Assembly (NCBI RefSeq): GCF_003862485.1
Contig: NZ_RRCM01000001.1
Span: forward strand, 1,082,328 to 1,146,327
Direction of reading: 5' to 3'
Source: Lachnoanaerobaculum orale
GTDB taxonomy: Bacteria; Bacillota; Clostridia; Lachnospirales; Lachnospiraceae
DNA: 64,000 nucleotides
A program made the position numbers and the translations under genes. Of the stretch, positions 42,652-51,031 are shown one piece after another. Below the pieces are notes generated by a model. It worked only from the letters and a program-made list of their open reading frames with translations, was not told where the DNA came from and did no database searches. How positions within the stretch are numbered: the stretch's first letter is position 1; every line of letters begins with the position of its first letter.

Positions 42652-43371
42652 ATGGCTGAGAGAATAAATATATTAAAAACAGACTATGAAATGGATCGCA
42701 CCGACTGGACACAGGTCGTATCTGCAGTCTTTGGAGGTATGCTTCGTGTACAGGATATGATCGAGATGTATGTAGCAAAGGGACAGGGCTGGAATGTTGA
42801 TTTTGCCACACATAAAATAAAAATCGGTAACAGCACATATCCGATTCAATTCATAGGAAGTGAGTCTATACAGTCAAATGATTGGCTATGGGGCTGGAAG
42901 AATATAAACGGTTTTGATGACAGTCTGCTTGAGCTTGTGGATGAGGCAAGGGCTTTTGGAGAGAAAGTGGGATTTGAGGCTTTAACAACTCCGAATCTGC
43001 CGCTTACACAGAGTGTTACAGGATATATTCTTTCTATGATTGCCTGCGGTATAAGTGATGAGAACTACGGATACTATCCATGTAAACATTCAGGCGGAGT
43101 TGCCTTTGTAGCACTGTATGATTTGCCTGAAAAGTTCTTTGCACCTGTATCCTCTACAGGATTTATCAGTAATATAATGAAGGCGATAAGTCTGTATGAG
43201 CTTGATCATAAGATATTGGTTGAGGGATTTTTGGCATGGAACGGCTGTGACTACCACTGGGAAGACAACAATATCTATGCGACTTTCGAGAACAAAGAAC
43301 AGTTACTTATAAGATTTGAGAATATAGGTGACAAAAAGAGAATAAAGAATATCGACGGAATAACAGGATAA
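42652..43371 (+). CDS. DUF6882-like protein
   Basis: A 239-residue soluble protein without signal peptide. The segment YPIQFIGSESIQSNDWLWGW is the hallmark of DUF6882-type proteins, which carry a sequence like 'G-T-S-x-x-x-T-W-L-W-A-W'. No catalytic residues are evident and the role is unknown; in other bacteria relatives occur near polymorphic toxins and SMI1-type proteins. GAGGTG precedes the ATG. The gene stands alone and ends at a strong terminator shared with the convergent lacI-type gene. Confidence 0.65.
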   Translation: MAERINILKTDYEMDRTDWTQVVSAVFGGMLRVQDMIEMYVAKGQGWNVDFATHKIKIGNSTYPIQFIGSESIQSNDWLWGWKNINGFDDSLLELVDEARAFGEKVGFEALTTPNLPLTQSVTGYILSMIACGISDENYGYYPCKHSGGVAFVALYDLPEKFFAPVSSTGFISNIMKAISLYELDHKILVEGFLAWNGCDYHWEDNNIYATFENKEQLLIRFENIGDKKRIKNIDGITG

Positions 43372-43376
43372 AAATG

Positions 43377-43404
43377 GGACCTCTTAAAAAGAGGTCCTGT
43401 TTTT
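43377..43404. terminator. Terminator between convergent genes
   Basis: GGACCTCTT and AAGAGGTCC form a perfect 9-bp stem with a 3-base loop, followed by TG and a T run; it overlaps the stop codon of the lacI-type gene on the other strand. Confidence 0.85.
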
Positions 43405-44422
43405 ATAGATGTTTTACGCTTTGTCTTCGAAGGAGTTGATAAGGCAGTTTGAATGCATTTTCGGTAAATGAAGGAGAAGCGAAATATTCAAGCAATATTT
43501 GAGCAGCTTTTATACCCGTATCAAATGTTGCATGTCTTATAGTAGTAAGGGACGGTCTTATTGCTGTTGCAAGATTGCTGTCGTCAACACCTGTTACGGA
43601 TATATGTTCAGGTACCTGTATATTATTATCATACATAAAGTCTATAGCACCGACGGCTATATTGTCACAGGCACAGAGTACAGCTGTAGGAAGTATAGAT
43701 GATTTTTCGTATATTTGATGCATACCTTCATATCCGTCAGCAATTGTAAAAGATTCCTGAAAGCTGATTAAATCTTGTGATGTATTCAGTGAGCACTCCC
43801 TGAGGCCTTTCATATAGCCTTGATATCGTTTCTTTCCGGCGGATAGGTCATGTAACGGTCCACCTATAAAAGCTATATTTCTATGTCCCATATTATAAAG
43901 AAAATGGACCATATCACAAATCGCCTGTTGATTGTCCATGTTTACAGAACTTATAGGTATCTTTAAGCTAAAATCAGGAATATCTTGACAAACATATACT
44001 ATAGGCTTGTTATTTCTATGTATCCAGAGCAGATGTTCTTCAGGTATATGAACATTAGCCATTATTATCCCCTCAACCTGTTTGTTCTTTAATACATCTA
44101 AAAAATGGATTTCTTTATCCAACTCACCGTTTGTTTCACATATTACGGTGTTGTAGCCAAGAGGAGTCAGTACACTGTTTATACCTTGTAAAATTCTTCC
44201 AAATACATTATTTGATATATCCGGAAATAAAACTCCTATCAGTTTATTTGATTTTTTTCTATCTTTTTTCTCAGAAGCGGTTGGTGAATATCCCAATTCA
44301 GCTATTACCTTCATTACTTTATTCCTGGTGGCAGGTGATACCGAACTACTCTGATTTATCACTCTGGAGATAGTTGAGATAGAAACACCGGCCGCCTTCG
44401 CAACATCATTTATATTGACCAT
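43403..44422 (-). CDS. LacI-family regulator of the fructan operon
   Basis: A 339-residue repressor-type regulator. The N-terminal helix-turn-helix and hinge helix are clear (INDVAKAAGVSISTISRVIN at residues 4-23), followed by a periplasmic-binding-protein-like sensor domain with GVLFPDISNNVFGRILQGI and VTGVDDSNLATAIRPSLTT. It is divergent from the GH32/ABC operon and most likely controls it in response to sucrose, fructose or a fructo-oligosaccharide. Inverted TTGCAT/ATGCAA sites in the shared upstream region are candidate operators. The inducer is inferred from the genes it faces. Confidence 0.9.
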   Translation of the reverse strand: MVNINDVAKAAGVSISTISRVINQSSSVSPATRNKVMKVIAELGYSPTASEKKDRKKSNKLIGVLFPDISNNVFGRILQGINSVLTPLGYNTVICETNGELDKEIHFLDVLKNKQVEGIIMANVHIPEEHLLWIHRNNKPIVYVCQDIPDFSLKIPISSVNMDNQQAICDMVHFLYNMGHRNIAFIGGPLHDLSAGKKRYQGYMKGLRECSLNTSQDLISFQESFTIADGYEGMHQIYEKSSILPTAVLCACDNIAVGAIDFMYDNNIQVPEHISVTGVDDSNLATAIRPSLTTIRHATFDTGIKAAQILLEYFASPSFTENAFKLPYQLLRRQSVKHL

Positions 44423-44493
44423 ATTTCCCCCTTATGAAAATAAAAATGAAAATCAAATCATAATAATGAAAAACTATGAAAACAATAGCATAT

Positions 44494-44528
44494 TTGCATA
44501 GAAAATGCAAGAAAACACACACTTGCAT
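44494..44528. promoter_or_regulatory. Candidate LacI-family operator cluster
   Basis: TTGCAT (44494-44499) and ATGCAA (44505-44510) form an inverted repeat with a 5-base centre; a third half-site CTTGCAT follows at 44522-44528. They lie in the 208-base divergent control region between the regulator and the GH32-like gene. Confidence 0.45.
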
Positions 44529-44630
44529 AATCATTTATAAAAACTTTGGGGCATTTGCTAATATCATATTCTTTTTAAATAGTATAGTATATGAGCATAA
44601 ATAAAGAAAAAATATGGAATGAGGTTGAAG

Positions 44631-46097
44631 ATGGGGCAGATTTTCTACAGACCGAAGGACGGTTGGGTAGGTGACACTATACCTTTTGCATATGACGGTA
44701 AATTTTACATATTTTATCTTCATGATGAGCGAAAAGGAAAAACACAGGATGAGTATGGTTACCGAACAAGTTGGAACCTTTTGATTACAGAGGATGGAGT
44801 AAATATAAAAGATTGCGGCATTGTACTGCCGGTAGGTGAATATGAAGATGCCGACTATGCTTGTTATACAGGCTCTGTAATAGAAGGAAATGACGGTAAA
44901 TTTCATATGTTTTATACGGCACAAAATAATTATAATCCTAAATATCATAGAGACGGTAGACCTTTACAATATGTTGCTCATGCTGTCAGTGAAGATCTTA
45001 TGCATTGGGAGAAGCTTCCGGAGCTTACTTTCGGTGCGGATGAGTCTATATATGAGCCGTTTGATTGGCGTGATCCGTATGTTTTTTTCAATGAAGAAGA
45101 AAAATGTTTTGATATGTTATTGGCAGCAAGGTTAAAAGGAGCAAGTGAAAAGAACGGAGGATGTGTCGGACTGTGTAGATCTTATGATTTGGTTAATTGG
45201 AAAGCAATGAGTCCGTTTTATAATCCTAAGTCTTATATGACACATGAATGTCCTGATTTATTTAAGATGGGGAATAAGTGGTATTTAATATATTCCACAT
45301 TTTCAGAAAAATTTGTAACTCACTACAGAATGGCGGACAGTTTGAAAGGTCCATGGGTCGCACCGATAGAAGATACATTTGACGGAAGAGCTTTCTATGC
45401 TGCAAAGACTGCAAAGGCAGGAGAAAAAAGGGTAGCTTTTGCATGGGTTCCGACCAAACGTGGTGACAGTGATTTTGGACAATATGAGTGGGGCGGTGAT
45501 TTTATTGCGCATGAAATAAATCAAAAAGAAAACGGAAATTTATGTGTAAAGCCTGTATCAGGAATATTTAATGTATTTGGTAATGAAATGAAATCGGCAG
45601 ATATAAGTCCGATAGAAATACAAAATAATGAAGGAGAATCGTTTTATGTAATTGGTGAGATGAATAGTACTTGTATGATAGAGGCTAAGATAGAGTATGG
45701 CAGTAATACAAGGTCATTTGGTATAGGGTTAAGGCAGGATAACAGTTTTTCAAATGGTTACTATTTAAGATTTGAGCCGTTCTATAATAGGGTTGTTGCC
45801 GATATGTGGCCAAGGTGTATACAAGGAGTGAATCAGTGGTATGTTGACGGCGATAAGCCGTTTATGGTTGAACTTGAAAGACCTTTTGATTATAGAAGTT
45901 TGGAGAATAATAAGGTAGACATAAGAGTTATAGCGGATGATACAATACTTTGTCTTTATGTAAATGACATTATGGCTTTGACGATGAGAGCCTACAATAA
46001 TGAAAGGCCTTTTTGGGGATTTTTTGTAAATGACGGAAGTATAAAAGTATCGGATATTTGTATGTATTATATTTGTAAAGGGGAAAATTATGTATAG
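44631..46097 (+). CDS. Atypical GH32-family glycosidase
   Basis: A 488-residue cytosolic protein of the GH32 five-bladed beta-propeller type, probably hydrolysing beta-fructosyl bonds. The usual nucleophile motif WMNDPNG is changed to WVGDTIPF, but the Asp is retained (D15). RDPYVF (D148) supplies the transition-state stabiliser and HECPDLF (E206) the acid/base. A C-terminal beta-sandwich domain starts near residue 325. There is no signal peptide. The ATG at 44631 is preferred over one at 44619 on family start and a GAGGT site. It is the first gene of the fru operon and overlaps the binding-protein gene by 8 bases. A different sugar specificity from the second GH32 is likely. Confidence 0.82.
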   Translation: MGQIFYRPKDGWVGDTIPFAYDGKFYIFYLHDERKGKTQDEYGYRTSWNLLITEDGVNIKDCGIVLPVGEYEDADYACYTGSVIEGNDGKFHMFYTAQNNYNPKYHRDGRPLQYVAHAVSEDLMHWEKLPELTFGADESIYEPFDWRDPYVFFNEEEKCFDMLLAARLKGASEKNGGCVGLCRSYDLVNWKAMSPFYNPKSYMTHECPDLFKMGNKWYLIYSTFSEKFVTHYRMADSLKGPWVAPIEDTFDGRAFYAAKTAKAGEKRVAFAWVPTKRGDSDFGQYEWGGDFIAHEINQKENGNLCVKPVSGIFNVFGNEMKSADISPIEIQNNEGESFYVIGEMNSTCMIEAKIEYGSNTRSFGIGLRQDNSFSNGYYLRFEPFYNRVVADMWPRCIQGVNQWYVDGDKPFMVELERPFDYRSLENNKVDIRVIADDTILCLYVNDIMALTMRAYNNERPFWGFFVNDGSIKVSDICMYYICKGENYV

Positions 46098-47391
46098 GAA
46101 AATAGGAGTAATAGGGCTTATAGTCAGCATGGTATTGATTGGTTGTGGAACAAAGTCACAAAGTACACAAAGTTCATCGCAAGCGGAAGGTAAAGACGGT
46201 GGGGCAAGAGAAATCCACTATTTTTCATCAAGATCTGCGTCAGATGATACAATAGTGACATTACAGGAAATTACCGATAAATATAATGAGCAAGGCGGAA
46301 ATATTAAGCTTGTCATTGACAGTAATGCAGACAGAACATCATATGACCAAAAGCTTCGTACTATGATTGCCGGAGGACAGATGCCTGATATGTTTGACTT
46401 GGATGCAACACCATATGCCGCTGAGCTGGGAGAAAAGGGTATGCTGACAGATATGGATGCATTTTTAGATGAGATAGGTGAAAAGGACAGTTATATTCCT
46501 TTGGCACTTAATTACGGAAGGACTGCTGACGGTAAATTATATACTTTACCGCTTGAGCTTTCTACAGAGATGATTTGGTACAATGTCGATATGTTTAAAG
46601 ATGCGGGAATTGAGGCTCCAAAGACATTGGATGAACTTTTGGAGGATTGTAAGGCATTAAATGATAAAGGATATACAGCTTTCGGAATAGGTGGAGGAGA
46701 CGGTTGGCCTTTACTTCGTCTTCTTGCAACATATCCGTTCAGAATGACAGGTAATGATTTCTTAAATGACCTTTCCACAGGGAAGGCAAAGATGTCTGAT
46801 GAACCCGGAATGAAAGCGGCCGAGTTTATGTCTAATATCGGAAAATATTTTCAACCCGGATTTTCCACTACAGATGTAGCTACAGGCTTGAATTTATTTC
46901 TAAGCGGAAAAAGTGCTATGTATCCTACAGGAACATGGGAATTAAATTATTTTACAGATAAGAACAGACCTGAAGGACTGAACGTGGATTATTTTTATAT
47001 GCCGACAATAAAAGATGCAAAAACAAGTACTAATGATTATTGGGCATTCGGCGGAATAGGATTATCTGTAAATCCTAAAGTTTTTGATGAACAATATAAA
47101 GATTATTTGACATTTATAGTAAAAAATTATAGTCCTGCATACTTTGCACACGAACATCTGGCACCGCAAAAAGTGGAGATGAGTGACAACAGTAAATTTG
47201 ATCCGCTTTTCTTAAAAATAATGGAGGATACAAACAATATAGGTACTACAGCTGCAAGACCTTGGGATGTTGTATTGAATGAGGACGTTATAGCAACGAT
47301 TAATGATAATCTCCCGGGATTATGTATGGATGAGGAAACACCTGATGAATTTGTAAAGGCTGTGGATGAGGCATTGGATGCAAATAAATAA
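46090..47391 (+). CDS. Sugar-binding lipoprotein (family 1)
   Basis: A 433-residue extracellular solute-binding protein of the CUT1 type. The signal peptide ends in lipobox LIGC at about Cys19, followed by a Ser/Gln linker. The mature domain begins REIHYFSSRSASDDTIVTLQE and includes MIAGGQMPDMFDLD and YWAFGGIGLSVNP. It overlaps the end of the GH32-like gene by 8 bases and is followed by a stem-loop and two permease genes. Oligosaccharides such as fructo-oligosaccharides, or sucrose, are the likely ligand, from the two GH32 genes in the operon. Confidence 0.88.
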   Translation: MYRKIGVIGLIVSMVLIGCGTKSQSTQSSSQAEGKDGGAREIHYFSSRSASDDTIVTLQEITDKYNEQGGNIKLVIDSNADRTSYDQKLRTMIAGGQMPDMFDLDATPYAAELGEKGMLTDMDAFLDEIGEKDSYIPLALNYGRTADGKLYTLPLELSTEMIWYNVDMFKDAGIEAPKTLDELLEDCKALNDKGYTAFGIGGGDGWPLLRLLATYPFRMTGNDFLNDLSTGKAKMSDEPGMKAAEFMSNIGKYFQPGFSTTDVATGLNLFLSGKSAMYPTGTWELNYFTDKNRPEGLNVDYFYMPTIKDAKTSTNDYWAFGGIGLSVNPKVFDEQYKDYLTFIVKNYSPAYFAHEHLAPQKVEMSDNSKFDPLFLKIMEDTNNIGTTAARPWDVVLNEDVIATINDNLPGLCMDEETPDEFVKAVDEALDANK

Positions 47392-47402
47392 AAGTATTTT
47401 AT

Positions 47403-47422
47403 TGGGGCAAGTCTTTGCCCCA
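47403..47422 (+). promoter_or_regulatory. Hairpin after the fru binding-protein gene
   Basis: TGGGGCAA and TTGCCCCA form a perfect 8-bp stem with loop GTCT. No T run follows, so it probably protects the upstream mRNA end rather than terminating. Confidence 0.7.
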
Positions 47423-47449
47423 TATATTAAATTATTGGAGAATTGATTT

Positions 47450-48319
47450 ATGAAAATTTTAAGAGATAAAAAGGCAATTGCTATTTTTCTATTGCCGGCT
47501 TTCATTGTGTATTCTCTTATCGTTATGGTCCCTATAATAGTTTCAATTTATTATAGTTTACTCGATTGGAACGGAATTGGAAAAAAGACTTTTATAGGAC
47601 TTAATAATTACATAAAACTGATTGGTGACAATGTTTTTAAACAGGCATTTGTTAATAATATACTTTATATTATTATTGTTATGGTATTGCAGTTGGGATT
47701 TGGGTTTACAATTGCAGTATTGTTAACATATTTAAAAAAGGGAAGAGGATTTATACAGACGGTATACTATATTCCTTCAGTAATAACGGTTATTGCTATA
47801 TCACAATTATTTACCGGATTTTATTCATATGAGCCGATGGGGCTGTTTAATATATTTAGAAAGTTATTAGGATTAAAACCTATAGCATTTCTCAGTGAGT
47901 ACAAAACTGTATTATGGGCTGTAGCATCTGTAGAAGGATGGCAGTATATCGGAATTTATATGATTATTTTTTATTCAGCTCTTGTATCTGTTTCACCTGA
48001 TATACTTGAGGCGGCAAGAATAGATGGAGCAAGTGAATTGCAAATTTTATTTAATATAAGAATACCGGCAATTTCAAATGTAATTATGCTGTCTTGTATA
48101 CTTAGTTTGGTAGGGGCACTTAGGGGATTTGCAGCTCCAATGAATATGACAAAGGGTGGACCGAATCATAGATCTGAAATACTTGCAACATATATGTATA
48201 AAAAAGCTTTTACAAGTAGAGACTATGGATATGGAAGTGCAATAGCGGTTGTTATTGTCATACTTAGTATTATCGGTGTATTGCTGATAAGTAAATATAT
48301 GGATAATGAAAGCGAGTAG
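47450..48319 (+). CDS. Sugar ABC transporter permease (MalF-like)
   Basis: A 289-residue membrane permease of the CUT1 family with six hydrophobic segments. The EAA loop that contacts the ATPase is visible as EAARIDGASELQILFNIRIP (about 185-204). TTGGAG precedes the ATG. It forms a pair with the next gene. No ATPase gene is present in this operon, so a shared ATPase of the MsmK/UgpC type encoded elsewhere must energise transport. Confidence 0.9.
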   Translation: MKILRDKKAIAIFLLPAFIVYSLIVMVPIIVSIYYSLLDWNGIGKKTFIGLNNYIKLIGDNVFKQAFVNNILYIIIVMVLQLGFGFTIAVLLTYLKKGRGFIQTVYYIPSVITVIAISQLFTGFYSYEPMGLFNIFRKLLGLKPIAFLSEYKTVLWAVASVEGWQYIGIYMIIFYSALVSVSPDILEAARIDGASELQILFNIRIPAISNVIMLSCILSLVGALRGFAAPMNMTKGGPNHRSEILATYMYKKAFTSRDYGYGSAIAVVIVILSIIGVLLISKYMDNESE

Positions 48320-48327
48320 GTGAACAG

Positions 48328-49155
48328 ATGAAGAAAAATGTGAAGAAGACAGTATATTGGGCTGTTATGATTTTATTTTTAATAATCCAAGGTTATCCTA
48401 TTGTTTGGTTGATCTTGGCAGGGTTTAGACCGAATATAGAATTGCTTACAGATCCGTTTGGTATCCCGAAGAGTCTTACATTAGAAAATTTTATTAAAAT
48501 ATTTACACAGAGTAATGTTGTGACATATATAAAGAACAGTGCGATAATATCTGTAATATCTCTAATATTTATAGTTGTAATAAGTTCTATGGCATCATTT
48601 GCTATAGCAAAAATGAAGTTTGCAGGAAGAAAAAAGATATATAGATATTTTCTTATAGGTTTAACAATTCCATATGCAGTTACGCTGATTCCGCTTTTTA
48701 CTATGTTTGCAAAGGTTGGACTTATAAATACAAGGATAAGCGTTATATTGCCGCTGCTTGCTTTTCAATTACCTGTGTCGATAATGTTATTTGTAAACTT
48801 TTATTCATTTATTCCTAATGAAATTATAGAGGCGGCAGTTATTGACGGAGCAAGTATATATGGTATATACGCTAAGGTAATTATACCGTTGTCAATGAAT
48901 ACGATTATGACCGTGCTTGCAATGAATTTTATAACTGTATGGAATGATTATACATTCAGCCTTGTATTTATAAACAGTACTGAGTTGAAAACAATATCTA
49001 TAGGATTAGCGGACTTTATAGGTCCAAGAGGTTTAAAAGACTGGGGAGCTACATATGCGGCAATTGCAACATCAATATTCCCTACTTTAGTTATATATTT
49101 CGGATTAAATAAAAAGATGACGGCAGGCATGACATTGGGGGCAGTAAAATCATGA
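48328..49155 (+). CDS. Sugar ABC transporter permease (MalG-like)
   Basis: A 275-residue membrane permease of the CUT1 family, partner of the preceding permease. Six hydrophobic segments and an EAA loop EAAVIDGASIYGIYAKVIIP (about 170-189) are visible. It starts 8 bases after the first permease and overlaps the GH32 gene by 4 bases (ATGA), so uptake and cleavage are translationally coupled. Confidence 0.9.
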   Translation: MKKNVKKTVYWAVMILFLIIQGYPIVWLILAGFRPNIELLTDPFGIPKSLTLENFIKIFTQSNVVTYIKNSAIISVISLIFIVVISSMASFAIAKMKFAGRKKIYRYFLIGLTIPYAVTLIPLFTMFAKVGLINTRISVILPLLAFQLPVSIMLFVNFYSFIPNEIIEAAVIDGASIYGIYAKVIIPLSMNTIMTVLAMNFITVWNDYTFSLVFINSTELKTISIGLADFIGPRGLKDWGATYAAIATSIFPTLVIYFGLNKKMTAGMTLGAVKS

Positions 49156-50564
49156 GTGATTGTGAATTTATTTTTCGACCGAAATATCATTTTTCATTAA
49201 ATAAAGGCTGGATAAATGATCCGAACGGATTGGTTTGGTTTTGTGGCAAGTATCATCTTTATTTTCAATGTAATCCGTACAGTAATAATTGGGATAAGAT
49301 GCATTGGGGTCATGCTGTAAGCGATGATTTGATACATTGGGAAGAGTGCAAGCCTGTTTTGGTTCCTGACAGAATATATGAAGATTATTCTAAAGGCGGA
49401 TGTTTTTCAGGTTCTGTAGTAGTGTATGAAGATAAGATATATGCATTTTATACGGCTGTAACATTGGTGAATGGTGAGATTACTCAGAGGCAATGTATGG
49501 CATATTCTTTTGACGGCTATAATTTTATAAAATACGATAAAAATCCTATTATAGAATCCATAGGTATTGATTTTAGGGACCCTAAAGTTATATATCATGA
49601 CGGTGAGTGGCAAATGGTTGTTGGTGGTTCTGACGGAAGTGCTTTGGACCGTGACAGCCATGGAAGAATATATTTATTTCATTCTGATGACTTGTATAAC
49701 TGGACATACGGTGGAATATTGTATGAAGCTAAAGATGGAGAAGGGACAATGTTTGAATGCCCTGATATATTTGAATTAAATGGAAAATGGGTTATCACCG
49801 CTTCGCCTATGAATCGCACAGATTTTTTACCTACAATATATATGGTGGGAGATATAAATTTTAAAAACTGTATATTTTGTCATGAATATACCGATACATT
49901 GGATTTTGGACCTCATTATTATGCATCACAAGTATACAAGGACAAATATAATCGGTATATTTCTATAGCTTGGATTGGAGGATGGGAATGGATGCCTTGG
50001 ATAAAGGATCATGGACCGTCTACTGAAGATGGTTATAGAGGAATTATGTCATATCCAAGGCTTGTATACATTGAGGATGGAAGACTGAAGTTATTGCCAT
50101 ATAATAGCGGTAATGATACAAGGGATAAATCGGATTATCCTAATAAACTAAGGGTATCGGATAGATTGAAATCCAATTTATTTAACGAGTTAAAAGAGCA
50201 TGTTTATATAAACGGAATCGTGTCCAGAAGCAGGAGCAGTACAGATTTAAGTATTTCAATATTTGATATGGAAGGACATAGAATTCTGATTACATTGGAT
50301 TTTTTATTTGGAAATATTATTACAGATTATACCGAAGCAGATAAATATATAAATAACGGTCCAAGAATTTACAAGGCTGATATACAAGATAAATCGGATA
50401 TAGAATTTACTGTGTTAAAGGACGGAAATGTTCTGGAGCTATACCTTTTGGACGGTAAATATGATTTTACGTCAATGATATACCCGAAACAGAATAAAAT
50501 TGGTATTTCTGTTAAGGTAAAAGATGCAGTTGTACGATATAGAGAGATAAATATTGAAGAATAA
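49152..50564 (+). CDS. GH32 beta-fructofuranosidase
   Basis: A 470-residue cytosolic GH32 enzyme that releases fructose from sucrose or fructo-oligosaccharides. All catalytic motifs are canonical: nucleophile in WINDPNG (D23), FSGSVV, FRDPKV with the second Asp, and FECPDIF with the acid/base Glu. The propeller domain is followed by a short beta-sandwich. No signal peptide. Being coupled to an ABC importer rather than a PTS, it probably cleaves unphosphorylated sugar, although sucrose-6-phosphate hydrolases are close relatives. It closes the operon and is followed by a hairpin terminator. Confidence 0.92.
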   Translation: MSDCEFIFRPKYHFSLNKGWINDPNGLVWFCGKYHLYFQCNPYSNNWDKMHWGHAVSDDLIHWEECKPVLVPDRIYEDYSKGGCFSGSVVVYEDKIYAFYTAVTLVNGEITQRQCMAYSFDGYNFIKYDKNPIIESIGIDFRDPKVIYHDGEWQMVVGGSDGSALDRDSHGRIYLFHSDDLYNWTYGGILYEAKDGEGTMFECPDIFELNGKWVITASPMNRTDFLPTIYMVGDINFKNCIFCHEYTDTLDFGPHYYASQVYKDKYNRYISIAWIGGWEWMPWIKDHGPSTEDGYRGIMSYPRLVYIEDGRLKLLPYNSGNDTRDKSDYPNKLRVSDRLKSNLFNELKEHVYINGIVSRSRSSTDLSISIFDMEGHRILITLDFLFGNIITDYTEADKYINNGPRIYKADIQDKSDIEFTVLKDGNVLELYLLDGKYDFTSMIYPKQNKIGISVKVKDAVVRYREINIEE

Positions 50565-50597
50565 TATGGCGTCAAGATTACTAAAACTATAAAAAGA

Positions 50598-50650
50598 AAC
50601 AAACTAAGACAGCATATCAAAATATGCTTAGAGTTTGTTCCTTTTTATTT
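50598..50650 (+). terminator. Terminator of the fru operon
   Basis: AACAAACT...AGCATAT pairs with ATATGCT...AGTTTGTT in a long interrupted stem with loop CAAA, followed by CCTTTTT. Confidence 0.8.
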
Positions 50651-50680
50651 TAAATTATATTACACTATTGGTAAAATATG

Positions 50681-50711
50681 TTGACAATTTTTCGGGGGGG
50701 GGTGGTAGTAT
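50681..50711 (+). promoter_or_regulatory. Promoter with a nine-G spacer tract
   Basis: TTGACA at 50681-50686 and TAGTAT at 50706-50711 are separated by 19 bases that include nine consecutive G (50694-50702). A change of two G would give the optimal 17-base spacing. The -10 matches the consensus at four of six positions. It lies upstream of the sigma factor locus. Confidence 0.45.
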
Positions 50712-50777
50712 TGTGGAAAATAAATAAGAAGGAAATCTATAGTACTTTATAAAAATACTTATAATTTTAAAATCTCC

Positions 50778-50807
50778 TGCAACCGACTCTGTATATCATT
50801 CGTTATA
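50778..50807 (+). promoter_or_regulatory. ECF-sigma-type promoter, copy 1
   Basis: TGCAACC (50778-50784), 16-base spacer, CGTTATA (50801-50807). The -35 with an AAC core and the -10 starting CGT are the usual form of ECF sigma targets. A near-identical copy lies 70 bases downstream. Confidence 0.6.
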
Positions 50808-50847
50808 TAAGTGAAGGGCAAAGGAGATTAAAAATATTTTTATTATA

Positions 50848-50877
50848 TGCAACCGACTCCGCTTGTCATTCGTTATA
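50848..50877 (+). promoter_or_regulatory. ECF-sigma-type promoter, copy 2
   Basis: TGCAACC (50848-50854), 16-base spacer, CGTTATA (50871-50877). It lies 30 bases before the small ORF and about 155 bases before the sigma factor start codon, so it fits autoregulation. Confidence 0.6.
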
Positions 50878-50907
50878 TAAGTGAAGGACAAAAGAAAGGA
50901 GTAATAT

Positions 50908-51015
50908 ATGTATGAAGACATAATCAGACGTATTGTAAAATTGTTAGTGGAATCGTTTATTATTGATAATAAACAAAAGAAAGACATATGGTTGTATATT
51001 AAAAGATTTATGTGA
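50908..51015 (+). CDS. Small ORF of 35 codons before the sigma factor
   Basis: An ATG at 50908 with AAAGGAG 7 bases upstream opens a 35-residue frame ending with TGA at 51013-51015, 16 bases before the sigma factor start. The peptide is short, basic and likely one amphipathic helix (begins MYEDIIRRIVKLLVES, ends WLYIKRFM). The strong ribosome site and tight spacing suggest it is translated, either as a leader that couples translation to the sigma gene or as a small protein acting on it. No family is recognised. Confidence 0.55.
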   Translation: MYEDIIRRIVKLLVESFIIDNKQKKDIWLYIKRFM

Positions 51016-51031
51016 TTGGGAGACGGCAAAT

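Larger units (their letters stand above)
50778..50892 (+). repeat. Direct repeat of about 45 bases, two copies
   Basis: Copies at 50778-50822 and 50848-50892. Both keep TGCAACCGACTC, TCATTCGTTATATAAGTGAAGG and CAAA; they differ mainly in the middle of the spacer (TGTATA against CGCTTG), just where a promoter spacer is free to change. Confidence 0.9.
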
